Source of the DNA: Bacteroidales bacterium
Lineage (GTDB): Bacteria > Bacteroidota > Bacteroidia > Bacteroidales > JAAYJT01
Assembly: GCA_014860575.1 (NCBI GenBank)
Contig: JACZJK010000036.1
Span: 1-63,780 of the forward strand
Direction: 5' to 3'
DNA length: 63,780 nt
Of the stretch, positions 62,346 through 63,780 are shown one piece after another; position 1 is the first letter of the stretch, and each line of letters starts with the position of its first letter. The position numbers and the translations under genes are program-made. The notes below the pieces were generated by a model. It was not told the DNA's origin. It saw only the letters and a program-made list of their open reading frames with translations, and searched no databases.

Positions 62346-63614
62346 ATGAAAAAGGGATTACTACTGCTTGGATTGATGATTGGTTTTATCATGAACCTTT
62401 CAGCACAATTTACCCTGAGCGGGGAACTGCGTCCACGCCTCGAACTAAGGCATGGTTATTCAAAACTTCCAAATCCTGATGACGATATGGCGGCATTCAT
62501 CAGCCAGCGAAGCCGGATCAACCTGTTGTATGAAGATGAAAAATACTCGGCTTTTGTAAGGTTCCAGCAAGTAGGTGTATGGGGTAACGTTGGCACGTTG
62601 CAGTTTGCGCCGTCAATCGGCCTTCATCAGGCGTATGTGGATGTGAAGCTCTGCCCGCAGTTCAGTATCAAAGCCGGCCGACAGGAGTTGGTGTACGATA
62701 ATCAGCGTCTTTTCAGTTTGAATAACTGGCGGCAACCCGGTCGTTCGCACGATGCCGTGGTACTCAAATACCAGGAAAACGACTGGAAACTGCATTTGGG
62801 AGGCGCATTTAATCAGAGCAACGAAAACGTTTTTGGTACACTTTACGATAACACCCAGCCAGAGATTGCGGGAAATTACAAATCTTTATCCTACTTATGG
62901 ATCAACCGAAAAATCAGCAATTTTCAGATTTCAGGGCTTGCTGTAATGGATGGTTTTCAGCAACTTGATCCTGATACGGCCACGAACCTGCGGTTCATTA
63001 CAGGTGGATCAGTTGTTCGCCAGTCAAAACTTTCAAAGCTGGAATTATACGCTTACTATCAGGGTGGTAAAACGCAAGCCGGAAGGGATATAAGCGCCTG
63101 GTATGTAAATTTTTCCGGGGGAATAAAACCAAATGACAAGATCAATTTAACCGCAGGAATTGAAATATTCTCCGGTAACGATTTCACCAGACAGGAAAAT
63201 GAATTTAAAGCCTTCAACCCTTTGTACGGAGCTAATCACGGTTATAACGGTCACTTAGATTATTTCACCAACATACCGAATCACACCAAAGGTGCAGGCC
63301 TGATCAATCCTTATTTTAAGGTCAACTTTCCGTTGAATAATAAAATCATCCTTAATGCCGATTACCACTATTTCGCTCTTCAAAACAACCTTGTTGACAA
63401 TAATAATCAAACGCTTGATAAATACCTCGCTTCTGAAATTGACCTGAGTATGCAATACAATATCAGTGATCAAGCTATTGTTCATCTTGGCTACTCAAGC
63501 ATGTTGGCTACCGAATCCATGGAATTCCTCAAAGGCGGTTCGCATAAAGAACCCATTCATTGGGCCTGGGTGATGCTGACTGTGAAACCGGTTTTCTTTA
63601 CTACTAAAAATTAA
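62346..63614 (+). CDS. Outer-membrane porin, alginate-export-like family
   Basis: A 422-residue protein with a signal peptide at 1-20 (NLSAQ) and 16-18 candidate beta-strands. Segments RPRLELRHGY, AAFISQRSRINLLYEDEKYSAFVRFQQVGVWG, VKLCPQFSIKAGRQELVYDNQRLF and AVVLKYQENDWKLHLGGAFN match the alginate-export-like barrel family, which includes general and anion-selective porins. It ends WVMLTVKPVFF..., aromatic-rich near the C-terminus. Downstream of pstSCAB on the same strand, it is probably the outer-membrane entry for the same anion. That role is inferred from position. Confidence 0.85.
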   Translation: MKKGLLLLGLMIGFIMNLSAQFTLSGELRPRLELRHGYSKLPNPDDDMAAFISQRSRINLLYEDEKYSAFVRFQQVGVWGNVGTLQFAPSIGLHQAYVDVKLCPQFSIKAGRQELVYDNQRLFSLNNWRQPGRSHDAVVLKYQENDWKLHLGGAFNQSNENVFGTLYDNTQPEIAGNYKSLSYLWINRKISNFQISGLAVMDGFQQLDPDTATNLRFITGGSVVRQSKLSKLELYAYYQGGKTQAGRDISAWYVNFSGGIKPNDKINLTAGIEIFSGNDFTRQENEFKAFNPLYGANHGYNGHLDYFTNIPNHTKGAGLINPYFKVNFPLNNKIILNADYHYFALQNNLVDNNNQTLDKYLASEIDLSMQYNISDQAIVHLGYSSMLATESMEFLKGGSHKEPIHWAWVMLTVKPVFFTTKN

Positions 63615-63679
63615 GAGATATTATAGTTCAAGGCTAGCGATACTATAGCTCAAATCTATTATATCGCTAAAAAGGTTTT

Positions 63680-63747
63680 TACCACTGAGGTACTAAGTTC
63701 ACGAAGAATCACTAAGTGAACCTCTTTGTTCTCAGTGCCTTAGTGGT
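63680..63747. repeat. ACTAAG palindromic repeat, copy 3 (inverted)
   Basis: It runs from TACCACTGAGGTACTAAGTT to CTCAGTGCCTTAGTGGT. The reverse complement follows the order of the copies at 8528-8596 and 8794-8865. Confidence 0.6.
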
Positions 63748-63780
63748 TTGTTTTTTTGGTCCTGACTTGGGGCTTGGGGC

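Noticed and set aside
1-63780. CRISPR array, tRNA or rRNA genes
   Set aside because: No regularly spaced identical short repeats, tRNA T-loop patterns or rRNA-like segments were seen in either strand by eye. A tRNAscan or covariance search would settle small RNAs.

Overview
This window comes from a member of the Bacteroidota. The evidence is type IX secretion C-terminal sorting tails, a gliding-motility-type C-terminal domain, a TonB-dependent receptor with a carboxypeptidase-regulatory N-terminus, DUF4831, MnmD, and promoters of the TTTG / TAnnTTTG type. The long repeat-rich intergenic tracts would fit an environmental Bacteroidales-like lineage, but the exact order cannot be fixed from sequence alone. 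No rRNA, tRNA or CRISPR array was seen.

Left end (1-4.9 kb): every gene lies on the minus strand and the region looks mobile. A lipoprotein gene runs off the window edge. A two-gene block (DUF4386 membrane protein and zinc-type oxidoreductase) sits between two palindromic elements that resemble integron attC sites. Next comes a tyrosine recombinase gene split by a 287-bp insertion, which carries a GIY-YIG nuclease gene and has terminal inverted repeats. About 1.2 kb of gene-free repeats follow.

4.9-12.0 kb: a secreted M14 carboxypeptidase with T9SS tail, a secreted GH13 amylase, and an SDR/SRPBCC pair.

12-19 kb: a heavy-metal efflux operon (CusC/B/A-type RND) preceded by two small His-rich proteins. 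The start codon of the outer-membrane gene overlaps the stop codon of the pump gene.

19-27 kb: a minus-strand envelope cluster of MMPL exporter, OMPLA-like phospholipase, LolA-like lipoprotein-sorting protein and DUF1302-type barrel. Small accessory genes and two TetR genes lie upstream, one with an in-frame amber stop. A shared 20-bp palindromic operator occurs upstream of the MMPL gene and inside the promoter of the broken TetR gene.

27-35 kb: FadL-type barrel with a clear terminator, MORN-repeat protein, HAD phosphatase, a T9SS cargo, a TonB-dependent receptor and an unknown barrel protein.

35.6-52.6 kb: mostly housekeeping genes. These include FtsK, LolA, acylphosphatase, MnmD, a FabH-like synthase, a DEDDy exonuclease, a T9SS type-B cargo, an M50-like protease, an acyl-ACP thioesterase, a conserved unknown protein with a rhodanese, an atypical SDR, RarA, KdsA and DUF4831.

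52.6-63.8 kb: a 470-bp noncoding tandem duplication, an AsmA-type protein, and a phosphate-type ABC transporter operon (PstSCAB) plus an outer-membrane porin. The operon is divergent from a Crp/Fnr + Rrf2 regulator pair.

Several families of dispersed palindromic repeats and low-complexity tracts recur between genes throughout. They are described individually.
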